Part shown: piece by piece, positions 49,410-57,735 of the stretch
Position numbering within the stretch: the first letter of the stretch is position 1
Layout: each line of letters opens with the position of its first letter
DNA from: Aldehydirespirator sp965221215
GTDB taxonomy: Bacteria; Actinomycetota; Acidimicrobiia; Acidimicrobiales; Aldehydirespiratoraceae
Length of the DNA stretch: 64,000 bases
Direction of reading: 5' to 3'
NCBI GenBank assembly: GCA_965221215.1
Contig: OZ244872.1
Coordinates: 2,666,001-2,730,000 of the forward strand
Notes under the pieces: model-generated
What the model was told of the DNA's origin: nothing
Database searches by the model: none
Seen by the model: the letters and a program-made list of their open reading frames with translations, nothing else
Translations under genes and position numbers: made by a program

Positions 49410-50609
49410 GTGCCCTCAGTCGATCCGTTCGCGCCGGCTCGGCTGGGGCCGGTCCTGCTGCGCAACCGGATCATCAAGGCCGCCACCTTCGAGGGGGTGA
49501 TGCCCGAGTCGCTGGTCACCCCCGAGCTGATCGACTACCACCGGGCCGTGGCTGCGGGCGGCGCCGGCATGTCCACCGTCGCCTACCTGGCCGTCGCCCC
49601 CGAGGGCCGCACCCACGCCGAGTGCATCTGGCTGCGTCCCGAGGCTGTGCCCGGACTGCGCCGGCTCACCGACGCCATCCACGCCGAGGGCGCGGCCGCG
49701 GGCGCCCAGATCGGCCACGCAGGACCTGTCGCCAACTCCCGGTCCAACAAGGCGGCATCGATCGCCCCGAGCAAGCGGTTCAACCCTCTGGCTCTCCGGG
49801 TCATCCGCTCAGCCACCGCCGCCGACATCGACCGCATCACCAACGACTACGCCCGGGCCGCCCGCCTCGCGTCCGACAGCGGCTTCGATGCCATCGAGAT
49901 CCACCTCGGCCACAACTACCTGCTCAGCGCCTTCCTCAGCCCCAACCTCAACCAGCGCACCGACGCCTGGGGCGGCAGCCTCGAGAACCGGGCCCGGTTC
50001 GGTCGCCAGGCCGTGCAGGCGGTGCGGGCCGGGGTGGGCGACAAGCTGGCCGTCACCGCCAAGGTCAATATGAACGACGGCGTGCCCGGCGGCCTCAAAG
50101 ACGATGAAGGCCTCGAATTCGCCCGGCTGCTCCAGTCCGACGGCGCGCTCGACGCCCTAGCGCTCACCGGGGGCAGTTCCTTCGCCAACCCCATGTACCT
50201 GTTCCGGGGCGACGCCCCCCGAGATGAGTTCGCGGCCACCCTGCCGCCCCATCTGCGGCTCGGCTTCAAGCTGGCCGGGGCCAAGCTCATGCCCGACTAC
50301 CCCTTCGAGGAGGCCTACTTCCTGCCCAAGGCCCGCCGATTCCTCGAAGCTCTCGACATGCCGCTGATCCTGCTCGGGGGCATCAACCGGCTCGACACCG
50401 TGCAGTCCGCCCTCGACGAGGGGTTCGCCTTCGCAGCCATGGCCCGAGCCCTGCTGCGCCAGCCCGACCTGCCCAACCGCTGGCAGGCGGGCAGCGCCGC
50501 CGAGGGCAACTGCATCCACTGCAACCGCTGCATGCCCACCATCTACAGCGGCACCCGCTGCATAGTCGACCATCCCGCCCCCATCGCCGCAGGCCGCCCC
50601 ATCATCTGA
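49410..50609 (+). CDS. Old-yellow-enzyme-type NADH:flavin oxidoreductase (short form)
   Basis: The 399-aa protein is an FMN TIM barrel: LGPVLLRNRIIKAATFEGVM at the start, AQIGHAGPVAN, GFDAIEIHLGHNYLLSAFLS (active-site strand) then PNLNQRTDAWGGSLENR, and NCIHCNRCMP, a Cys cluster normally binding 4Fe-4S in the 2,4-dienoyl-CoA reductase branch. The C-terminal FAD/NAD domains of that branch are missing, so electrons must come from elsewhere. GTG 49410 starts about 140 bp from the divergent DUF1801 gene. Confidence 0.85.
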   Translation: MPSVDPFAPARLGPVLLRNRIIKAATFEGVMPESLVTPELIDYHRAVAAGGAGMSTVAYLAVAPEGRTHAECIWLRPEAVPGLRRLTDAIHAEGAAAGAQIGHAGPVANSRSNKAASIAPSKRFNPLALRVIRSATAADIDRITNDYARAARLASDSGFDAIEIHLGHNYLLSAFLSPNLNQRTDAWGGSLENRARFGRQAVQAVRAGVGDKLAVTAKVNMNDGVPGGLKDDEGLEFARLLQSDGALDALALTGGSSFANPMYLFRGDAPRDEFAATLPPHLRLGFKLAGAKLMPDYPFEEAYFLPKARRFLEALDMPLILLGGINRLDTVQSALDEGFAFAAMARALLRQPDLPNRWQAGSAAEGNCIHCNRCMPTIYSGTRCIVDHPAPIAAGRPII

Positions 50610-50681
50610 GGCTCACCGCTGCTGGCAGGCGGATCCGGCATCGACACGCCAGAAGCCGAGCGGGTCGGGCCGACTCGGCAG

Positions 50682-51836
50682 CTATGTCTCCGAATAGGGG
50701 TCGATGGCGGGGCGGGCCGGCTGCATGGCCCGGATCTCCTGCTCTAGGACTCTGAGCGATTCCGACGGAAGGTAGTGGCGACCCCGCTTCTCACCTACGG
50801 GCTCCAAGAGTCCGGCTGCGGCCATGTCGGCAAGGTCGCGGGTGGCCATGGCGCCACTGATCGCCTCTCCAGAGGCGGACTGCACAATGCGCATGTACAG
50901 GGAGCGCTTCAGTGGCCAGCCTTGTGCTGAATGCATGAGTGCGTCGATCGCGCGATCGGGCAATCGAGCGCCCGCCGCGAGTTGCCCATAACGATGCCAG
51001 CGCGCCTCGAACCGATCGATGCGACGGCGCACAGTCGAGGCTTGGTGGAAGTGAGCCGTCAGGCAAAACTCGATCCAGGGGCGGGCGCTGCGCTGTGGTG
51101 ACCACGAACCGGCCGCGGTCTCGGTGAGCGCCGCGTAGTAGGCGGCCGTGTTCCTGCCCAGATACTCCTCAATGCTCAAGAACACCGGCGACATTCCACC
51201 GAACGCACGGCCGAGCACGAAGGACTGGAGACAGCGCGCCATCCGACCGTTGCCGTCGCTGAACGGATGGATCAATGTGAGATTCAGATGGGCCATGGCC
51301 GCAGCTGCCAAGGCGGGGCTGCCATCGCCGTTCACGCTGGCGACGAGTTCGTCGATCAGAGGCTCGACGACATCGCGATCGGGCGCCTCGTACACGGGAT
51401 TGCCCGTGCCGTCGCGCACCCAGACCGCCCCGGAGCGCCACTGCCCCGGATTGATGGCGAGGTCGTGGCCGACCATCATGAAGTGCAGCGACTTCAGCAG
51501 CGAGGCGTCCATCAGTGTCCCATCGGGGTTGGAGGGCCCGGTCAGCTGCATGATGTAGGTCATTGCGTCGCGGTAGCCAGCGACAGCAAGGCGAGTGTCC
51601 TCGGTCACATCGGGAGGTTCTTCGCCGTCGATGATTGCTGCGGTCTCCTCCACAGTGGAGTGGTAACCCTCAATTGAGGTGGATGCCTGCACGACCCGTG
51701 CCATCATCACCCGGCTCAGCGTGCCGTGCCAGCGCCGGGGCGCGCCCAGGTAGAACTGCAAGTCGTCGCGGAGCTTTCGGATCTCTTCGAGGACCTGCAG
51801 GTCTCGGGCCGTCAGTTCGGGTGCCTCGTAAATCAC
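50682..51836 (-). CDS. Fic-family protein (AMPylase-type) with N-terminal inhibitory helix
   Basis: The 384-aa protein has the catalytic motif HPFSDGNGRMARC (His plus P-loop) around residue 197 and an N-terminal STSIEG segment near residue 53 that fits the (S/T)xxxE(G/N) inhibitory motif of class II Fic proteins. A winged-helix-like C-terminal region follows (SGAMATRDLADMAAAGLL). Fic enzymes usually transfer AMP to Ser/Thr/Tyr of target proteins. GTG 51836 is the likely start. A perfect 13-bp inverted repeat 28 bp upstream suggests repression, perhaps by its own C-terminal domain. Confidence 0.87.
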   Translation of the reverse strand: MIYEAPELTARDLQVLEEIRKLRDDLQFYLGAPRRWHGTLSRVMMARVVQASTSIEGYHSTVEETAAIIDGEEPPDVTEDTRLAVAGYRDAMTYIMQLTGPSNPDGTLMDASLLKSLHFMMVGHDLAINPGQWRSGAVWVRDGTGNPVYEAPDRDVVEPLIDELVASVNGDGSPALAAAAMAHLNLTLIHPFSDGNGRMARCLQSFVLGRAFGGMSPVFLSIEEYLGRNTAAYYAALTETAAGSWSPQRSARPWIEFCLTAHFHQASTVRRRIDRFEARWHRYGQLAAGARLPDRAIDALMHSAQGWPLKRSLYMRIVQSASGEAISGAMATRDLADMAAAGLLEPVGEKRGRHYLPSESLRVLEQEIRAMQPARPAIDPYSET

Positions 51837-51863
51837 ATGCGCGATACTATCGACTTAATCCAC

Positions 51864-51894
51864 ATTGGATGTTGATAAATAATCAACATCCAAT
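51864..51894. promoter_or_regulatory. Perfect 13-bp inverted repeat upstream of fic
   Basis: ATTGGATGTTGAT (51864-51876), 5-base spacer, ATCAACATCCAAT (51882-51894). It lies in an AT-rich pocket 28 bp upstream of the fic GTG and about 90 bp upstream of mshC. The length and symmetry suit a dimeric repressor site; there is no T-run typical of a terminator. Confidence 0.65.
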
Positions 51895-51981
51895 GGGAGC
51901 CAGTGGTGGCGTCGCGGTTGGGATCGGCCGCTCGGGTGCTCGTTGTTAGGGCTGTTGGGGGGTGAGCGGTAGCCTCGGCTT

Positions 51982-53361
51982 GTGCGCCTGTACGACACCG
52001 CGCGCCGCTCGGTGGTGCCCTTCGAGCCGCCCAGCGAGGTGCGGATCTATGTGTGCGGCATCACCCCGTACGACAGCACCCACCTCGGGCACGCCAACAC
52101 CTACCTCGCCTACGACCTGCTGACCCGCCGCCTCGAGGACCTCGGCCACCGGGTGCGGATGGTGCGCAACATCACCGACGTCGACGACTCGATCCTTCCC
52201 AAGGCCCGCGAGCTCGGCGTCGACTTCCTGGAGCTGGCCTCAGCCGAGACCGCCCGCTTCCACTGCGACATGGAGGCTCTCAACACCCGACCGATCGCCG
52301 ACGAGCCCAAGGCCACCGAGTGGGTGGCCGAGATGATCGCCCTCATCGAGGTGCTCATCTCGGGGGGCCACGCCTACACCGCCGAGGGCACCACCTGGTT
52401 CGACACCGCCACCTGGGGCGGCTTCGGCCGGCTCAGCGGCTACGACACCGCCGCCATGCGGACCCTGGCCGCCGAGCGGGGCGGCACCCCCGACGACCCC
52501 CGCCAGCGCAACCCGCTGGACTTCGTGCTGTGGCAGCCGTCGGAGCCCGACGAGCCGTCGTGGGAATCGCCGTTCGGGCCGGGCCGTCCCGGCTGGCACG
52601 TCGAGTGCAGCGCCATGGCGATGGGCCTGCTCGGCGCCGGGATCGACCTGCACGGCGGCGGCAGCGACCTGATCTTCCCCCACCACGAGTGCGAGCTGGC
52701 CCAGAGCGAGGCCGCGGCCAAGCGGCAGTTCGTGAGGCACTGGATGCACTGCGGGATGGTCGGCTACGACGGCGCCAAGATGTCGAAGTCGCTGGGCAAC
52801 CTCGTGTTCGTGAGCGACCTGTGCAAGGACAGCGACCCGGCCGCGGTCCGCCTGGCTCTGATGGCACACCACTATCGGACCGACTGGGAATGGCACGACG
52901 ACGACATCGCCGAGAGCGAGGCTCTGCTCGACTCCCTCAACGAGGCGGCGCAGCGCCGACACGGCGGCACGGCGGGCGCGGCAGGCGGAGCCGACCCGGC
53001 CACCTACGCTCGCCGGCTGCGCGACGCTCTCGACGACGACCTCGACGCCCCCCGGGCCAGGGCCGTTCTGGCCGAGATGGCCGACGCCGTGCTCGCAGGC
53101 CGACTCGACGACACCGGACCGGGCGTGCTGGCCGAACTGTGCGAGCTGTGCGGGATCGCCCTGGAGCCTGGCCCATCGTCGGCGTTGCCGGGCTCGGAAT
53201 CGAATGCGGCTCCGAGCGACTCGTCAGCATCGCTGGAGCCCGGCTCAGAACCCGGTGAGGCTCCCAGCGATCCGTCGGCGTCGCCGTTGCCCGACTCGGA
53301 ACCCGGTGAGGCTCCAGGCGGGGCAGCGGACTCGTCGGCACCGTCGTCCGGCCGGCAGTGA
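51982..53361 (+). CDS. mshC: Cysteine:1D-myo-inosityl glucosamine ligase (mycothiol synthesis)
   Basis: The 459-aa protein is a cysteinyl-tRNA-synthetase paralogue with MshC-specific YVCGITPYDSTHLGHANTYL and RNITDVDDSIL, then FGPGRPGWHVECSAMAMGLL, DLHGGGSDLIFPHHE and KMSKSLGN. It has no CysRS anticodon domain. It joins cysteine to GlcN-inositol with ATP, the penultimate step to mycothiol. The last about 65 residues are a Ser/Pro/Glu-rich tail with a repeated unit (SEPGEAPSDPSAS, SEPGEAPGG) not found in ordinary MshC. GTG 51982 is the start; the stop overlaps cysS by four bases. Confidence 0.88.
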   Translation: MRLYDTARRSVVPFEPPSEVRIYVCGITPYDSTHLGHANTYLAYDLLTRRLEDLGHRVRMVRNITDVDDSILPKARELGVDFLELASAETARFHCDMEALNTRPIADEPKATEWVAEMIALIEVLISGGHAYTAEGTTWFDTATWGGFGRLSGYDTAAMRTLAAERGGTPDDPRQRNPLDFVLWQPSEPDEPSWESPFGPGRPGWHVECSAMAMGLLGAGIDLHGGGSDLIFPHHECELAQSEAAAKRQFVRHWMHCGMVGYDGAKMSKSLGNLVFVSDLCKDSDPAAVRLALMAHHYRTDWEWHDDDIAESEALLDSLNEAAQRRHGGTAGAAGGADPATYARRLRDALDDDLDAPRARAVLAEMADAVLAGRLDDTGPGVLAELCELCGIALEPGPSSALPGSESNAAPSDSSASLEPGSEPGEAPSDPSASPLPDSEPGEAPGGAADSSAPSSGRQ

Positions 53362-54878
53362 TCTCGCTGTACGACACTCTGAGCGGGGAGGTGCGGCCGC
53401 TGGAGTTGCGCGAGCCGGGCCGGGTGGACATGTATGTGTGCGGGCCGACCGTCTACGACCACCCCCACCTGGGCCATGCCCGCTCCGCGCTCACCTACGA
53501 CGTGCTGCGCCGCTACCTGAAGTGGCGCGGCCTCAAAGTTCGCCATGTGTCCAACGTCACCGACATCGACGACAAGATCATCGAGCGGGCCCGCCGCGAG
53601 GGCCGCGCCGAGAGCGAGGTGGCCACCGAATGGGAGGCCGTCTACTTCAAGGTGATGAAGCGGCTTAACGTTCTAGAGCCTGACGAGCGGCCCCGAGCCA
53701 CCGAATGGGTCGACGAGATGGTCGGGTTCATCGAGCGGATCATGGAGGCGGGTGCAGCCTACGTCACCACCAGCGGGGTGTATCTTCGAGTGCGGGACGT
53801 GCCCGACTACGGCCGCCTGGTGCATCGCAGCCTCGACGACCTGCGGGCCTCGGCCGGAGCCCGGGTCGAGGTGGACGAGTCCAAGGAGGATCCTCTCGAC
53901 TTCGCCCTCTGGAAGGCGGCCAAGCCCGACGAGCCGTCGTGGCCCTCACCGTGGGGTCCGGGGCGGCCGGGCTGGCACATCGAGTGCGTGGCCATGAGCC
54001 TCGGCATTCTCGGCGAAGGCTTCGACATCCACGGCGGCGGCAACGACCTGGTGTTCCCCCATCACACCAACGAGCGGGCCGAGGCCCTGGCCGCGGGCCG
54101 GACCTTCGCCGGCCACTGGATGCACAACGCCATGCTCAACATCGACGGCCAGAAGATGGCCAAGTCGCTGGGCAACTACCGCACCGTGGAGGAGTTGCTC
54201 CTGGAGCACCCGGACAATGCTCGGGCATTCCGCCTGCTGGTTCTGCAGACCCACTACCGCAAGACGATGGAGGTAACCCCCGACCTCTTGGCCTCAGCCC
54301 GCTCCGCAGTCCAGCGCCTCGACGCCCTGGCCCGCCGCGTCGAGGCTGTTGGGCACCAGGGCGATGCGCCCTGGGTCTCCTACGCCAAGTCCGAGCAGTC
54401 CAACGACCCGGCTCTCAAGCGTCACGAGCCAACCGGCGCAGTCGATGCCGAACTCGACCTGCCCAACGCTGTCCAAGAAGTGAGAGGGAAGGCAGACGCG
54501 AAAGGCGCGGAGCGCGAGACTCAACAGCTGAGAGACCGATTCCAGGCTGCGATGGATCGAGACCTGGGTACGCCGTTGGCGGTGGCTCGGATATTCGAGG
54601 GGCTGCGCCGCGCCAACGCCACTCTCGACGAAGGGGCTGTCCGCGGGCCTGAACTCGCTCGCAAGGTGATCGAACTGGCTGGCGCGCTGGGCGTAGCGGT
54701 TGAAACCACCGGGCACGCGGCCGATGCCGACGCTGCAATCGAAGACCTCGTGGCTCGGCGGCAGACGGCTAGGGAGGCTCGGGACTGGGCCACCGCCGAC
54801 TCGCTGCGGGACGAGTTGGCGGTGCTGGGGGTGGTCGTGGAGGACACCCCGGCTGGGCCCATCTGGCACAGGGCTTGA
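53358..54878 (+). CDS. cysS: Cysteinyl-tRNA synthetase
   Basis: The 506-aa class I synthetase has YVCGPTVYDHPHLGHARSAL (HIGH region with Zn Cys), NVTDIDDKIIERA, GWHIECVAMSL, HGGGNDLVFPHHTNE and the KMAKSLGN signature. The C-terminal anticodon region ends IWHRA. It is about 40 residues longer than usual because of a polar insertion around residues 335-395 (AKSEQSNDPALKRHEPTGAV region). GTG 53358 overlaps the mshC stop (GTGA), so the two paralogous cysteine-activating enzymes are translationally coupled. Confidence 0.92.
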   Translation: MISLYDTLSGEVRPLELREPGRVDMYVCGPTVYDHPHLGHARSALTYDVLRRYLKWRGLKVRHVSNVTDIDDKIIERARREGRAESEVATEWEAVYFKVMKRLNVLEPDERPRATEWVDEMVGFIERIMEAGAAYVTTSGVYLRVRDVPDYGRLVHRSLDDLRASAGARVEVDESKEDPLDFALWKAAKPDEPSWPSPWGPGRPGWHIECVAMSLGILGEGFDIHGGGNDLVFPHHTNERAEALAAGRTFAGHWMHNAMLNIDGQKMAKSLGNYRTVEELLLEHPDNARAFRLLVLQTHYRKTMEVTPDLLASARSAVQRLDALARRVEAVGHQGDAPWVSYAKSEQSNDPALKRHEPTGAVDAELDLPNAVQEVRGKADAKGAERETQQLRDRFQAAMDRDLGTPLAVARIFEGLRRANATLDEGAVRGPELARKVIELAGALGVAVETTGHAADADAAIEDLVARRQTAREARDWATADSLRDELAVLGVVVEDTPAGPIWHRA

Positions 54879-54898
54879 TTGTGCTTGGCAAACTTGAC

Positions 54899-55040
54899 TT
54901 AGAGCGAGCGCAAATAGGTGACAGTCTGTTGCGTCGCAAGGGTGTCTTTCCCGCTCTTGTTCGCTGCGCTCACGGGCCGCTCGGGCCACGGCCTCGCCCG
55001 CATGAACCGGATTCGCTCACCTATTCGCTCGGCCTCTTAG
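54899..55040 (+). repeat. Dispersed repeat copy 4 (full length)
   Basis: The left arm CGAGCGCAAATAGGTGA (54904-54920) and right arm TCACCTATTCGCTCGG (near 55017-55032) pair over about 24 bp. The core TTTCCCGCTCTTGTTCGCTG / CGCTCACGGGCCGCTCGGGC / CACGGCCTCGCCCGCATG is shared with all copies. It lies just after cysS and abuts copy 5. Confidence 0.9.
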
Positions 55041-55176
55041 GGGCCACGCGGATAGGCGAGGAGGCTTCACGTCGAAGGGGGGTATCTCCCGCTCTTGTTC
55101 GCTGCGCTCACGGGCCGCTCGGGCCACGGCCTCGCCCGCATGGGCCGGAATCGCTCGCCTATCCCCTCGACCTCTT
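55041..55176 (+). repeat. Dispersed repeat copy 5 (full length, tandem to copy 4)
   Basis: The left arm GGATAGGCGAG pairs perfectly with the right arm CTCGCCTATCC. Relative to copy 4 (AAATAGGTGA/TCACCTATT) both arms changed in a compensating way. The core is identical to copy 4 over about 60 bp. Together the two copies fill the 349-bp gap between cysS and the CoxL homologue. Confidence 0.9.
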
Positions 55177-55227
55177 GGTTGAACGCATCACTGCGGATCA
55201 ACTACGTCAAGGTCCGGCGGAGGGGGC

Positions 55228-57645
55228 GTGAGCGTTCTCGGCAACCGGGTGTTGCGTACTGAGGATCCGCGGATGCTCACCACGGGTGGCAGCTATGTGG
55301 CCGACTTGCAGCTCGACGGCACGGCCTATGCCTGCTTCGTGCGCTCCGCCCTGGCCTGCGGGCGTTTGATCGATGTGGACACCTCGGAGGCACGGAGCTG
55401 CCCAGGAGTGCTTGGCGTGTTCACCGCGGCCGACCTGGACCTGCCTGTTCTGAAGCCGATCCCGATGGTCAACCAGAGCATGGCCCGGCCGGTACTGGTC
55501 CGTGACATGGTCCGGTTCGTGGGCGAGCCGGTGGCGGTGATCGTGGCTGAGACTGTCGCGTCGGCAGCCGATGCAGCCGAGTTGGTGGTGGTCGACATTG
55601 AGCCGCAGCCCGCGGTGGTGGCGCTGCCTGATGCCGTCGATGGAGACTCGCTGGTCCATACCGGTGCGGGCACCAACGTGGCCTTCGACATGCCAGTCAT
55701 GGTCAACACCTCCGGTGACACCCAAGCGGCTAAACCGGGTGCGAGTGCTGGGGTGCCTGTGGCTTCCTCAGGGTTGTCATCGGATTCTGGTGCGGGCATC
55801 AAGGTCGTGTCCGAGGTTCCCGCCGTTGACCATGCACCGGTCCCGGGGTCGTCCGTTGAGCCTGGCGCGAGCGGGGGACTCGACTTCTCGGGATGCGAGG
55901 CCACGGTGGAGGCGTCACTGGCCGGGCCGCGGCTGGCAGCCGTGCCGTTGGAGCCCAGGTCGGCGGCGGCCGAATGGTCCGCCGACGGTGCCCGACTCAC
56001 GTTCTACGCCTCCACCCAGGCCCCCCACCGGATTCGCGACACCCTGGCCGCCCTCTACGGACTCGACAAGGACGCGGTCCGGGTAGTGACACCGGACGTG
56101 GGCGGCGGATTCGGGGCCAAGGGCACGCCGTCGCCCGAGGAGCTCGTCGTAGCCGCACTGGCCCGAGCCGTCGGCCGCCCGGTGGTCTGGACCGAGTCCC
56201 GGGCCGAGAACCTCGTTTCCCATGTGCACGGACGGGCCCAGAGCCAGCAGGTCCGCCTCGGCGGCACCCGCGGCGGCCGCATCACCCACTATGAGCTCGA
56301 TATAACCCAGGACGCGGGCGCCTACCCGATGATCGGCGCCTTCCTGCCCACCTACACCCGCAAGGTGTTCACCGGCTGCTACCACATCGCCAACGCCTCG
56401 GTGGGCGGGCGCAGCCTCGTCACCAACACAGCGCCGGTCACCGCCTACCGGGGCGCGGGACGGCCCGAGGCCATCTACGCCATTGAGCGGGCCGTTGACC
56501 TGTACGCCGCCAGCATCGGCATGGACCCCGCCGAGGTGCGGCGCGGCAACTTTGTGGCGCCCGAGAGCTTCCCGTACACCAACCCGGCGGGCAGCACCTA
56601 CGACTCCGGCGACTACGGCGAGGCCCTCGACCGGGTGTTGGCCGCAGCCGGCTACGACGATCTGCGAGCCGAACAGGCCCGCCGCCGCGCCGACGGCGAC
56701 CCGATGCTGCTCGGCATCGGCATCGCCTCGTTCGTGGAGAGCACATCGATGGGGCCCAGCGAGCTGGGCGAGATCGAACTGGCCGCCGACGGGTCGCTGG
56801 TGGTGCGCACCGGAGCCACCGCCTTCGGGCAGGGCCACGCCACCTGCTGGGCCATGATCGCAGCCGACGCCACCGGCGTGCCGCTGGACCGCATCACGGT
56901 GGTGTCGGGCGACACTGCCGAGATCTCCTCCAGCGGGCTGACGGCCGCCTCCCGCTCAGCCCAGCTCGCCGGCTCGGCCGTGCTGACCGCGGCCCGGCGT
57001 CTGGTGGAGATGGGCCGCGTCCAGGCCGCTGCCCAGCTGGAGGCCGCCGAGGCCGACGTGGTGCTCGACACCGACACCGGAGAATTCCACGTGGTCGGAT
57101 CGCCGCAGCCACGGATCGGCTGGGCCGACATCGCCGCCCAAGCAGCCGAGCCGCTGGCCACCGTCTCGGACTTCGAGCAGCCCGACAACACCTACGCCTT
57201 CGGCTGTCACCTGGCCGTGGTCGAAGTGGACTCCGCCACCGGCGAGACAAAGCTGCTCCGAGTCGTCGCCTGCGACGATGCCGGCACACTCATCAACCCG
57301 CTCATCGCCGAGGGCCAAGTCCAGGGCGGGATCGCCCAGGGTGCGGCCCAAGTCCTGCTAGAGGAGATGGTCTACGACGCAGACGGCAACCCGCTGGCCA
57401 CCAACCTCGTCGACTACCCGGCGATCTCAGCGCCCGACCTGCCCAGCTTCGAGCTGATCGGAATGGAGACCCCAACCCCGCTAAATCCGCTAGGAGCCAA
57501 AGGCATAGGCGAGTCAGGCACCGTAGGAGCCGGCCCGGCGGTTCTGAACGCAGTCCACGATGCAGTAGCCCACCTAGGCATACACCACATAGAAATGCCC
57601 ACCACCCCCCAAAGACTCTGGCGCGCCCTCTGGCAGGAGGTCTAG
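55228..57645 (+). CDS. Molybdenum hydroxylase large subunit, CoxL form II-like, solitary
   Basis: The 805-aa protein has GNRVLRTEDPRMLTTGGSYV at the N terminus, DVGGGFGAKGTPSPEE, the form II loop AYRGAGRPEA (not the AYRCSFR of true CO dehydrogenase), TAFGQGHATCWAM and the catalytic-Glu region LGAKGIGESGTVGAGPA. FAD and Fe-S subunit genes are not next to it; the nearest are those at 3.9-5.4 kb. An extra about 70-residue Ala/Ser/Gly-rich insertion lies at about residues 165-235 (e.g. VASSGLSSDSGAGIKVVSEV). GTG 55228 is the start. The substrate is unknown. Confidence 0.87.
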   Translation: MSVLGNRVLRTEDPRMLTTGGSYVADLQLDGTAYACFVRSALACGRLIDVDTSEARSCPGVLGVFTAADLDLPVLKPIPMVNQSMARPVLVRDMVRFVGEPVAVIVAETVASAADAAELVVVDIEPQPAVVALPDAVDGDSLVHTGAGTNVAFDMPVMVNTSGDTQAAKPGASAGVPVASSGLSSDSGAGIKVVSEVPAVDHAPVPGSSVEPGASGGLDFSGCEATVEASLAGPRLAAVPLEPRSAAAEWSADGARLTFYASTQAPHRIRDTLAALYGLDKDAVRVVTPDVGGGFGAKGTPSPEELVVAALARAVGRPVVWTESRAENLVSHVHGRAQSQQVRLGGTRGGRITHYELDITQDAGAYPMIGAFLPTYTRKVFTGCYHIANASVGGRSLVTNTAPVTAYRGAGRPEAIYAIERAVDLYAASIGMDPAEVRRGNFVAPESFPYTNPAGSTYDSGDYGEALDRVLAAAGYDDLRAEQARRRADGDPMLLGIGIASFVESTSMGPSELGEIELAADGSLVVRTGATAFGQGHATCWAMIAADATGVPLDRITVVSGDTAEISSSGLTAASRSAQLAGSAVLTAARRLVEMGRVQAAAQLEAAEADVVLDTDTGEFHVVGSPQPRIGWADIAAQAAEPLATVSDFEQPDNTYAFGCHLAVVEVDSATGETKLLRVVACDDAGTLINPLIAEGQVQGGIAQGAAQVLLEEMVYDADGNPLATNLVDYPAISAPDLPSFELIGMETPTPLNPLGAKGIGESGTVGAGPAVLNAVHDAVAHLGIHHIEMPTTPQRLWRALWQEV

Positions 57646-57689
57646 ACCTCGGAAGTTGGAGCAAAGGGATTGGAGGACATGGCTCCGAT

Positions 57690-57716
57690 GTTATATCTTG
57701 TTTTGGTTGTTATATC
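57690..57716. repeat. Direct repeat GTTATATC x2 in a convergent spacer
   Basis: GTTATATC occurs at 57690-57697 and 57709-57716, 19 bp apart, in the AT-rich 90-bp gap between the CoxL stop and the beta-propeller stop. Function is unknown; convergent genes make a promoter role unlikely. Confidence 0.3.
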
Positions 57717-57735
57717 CGCGCCAATGGTGGGCGGA

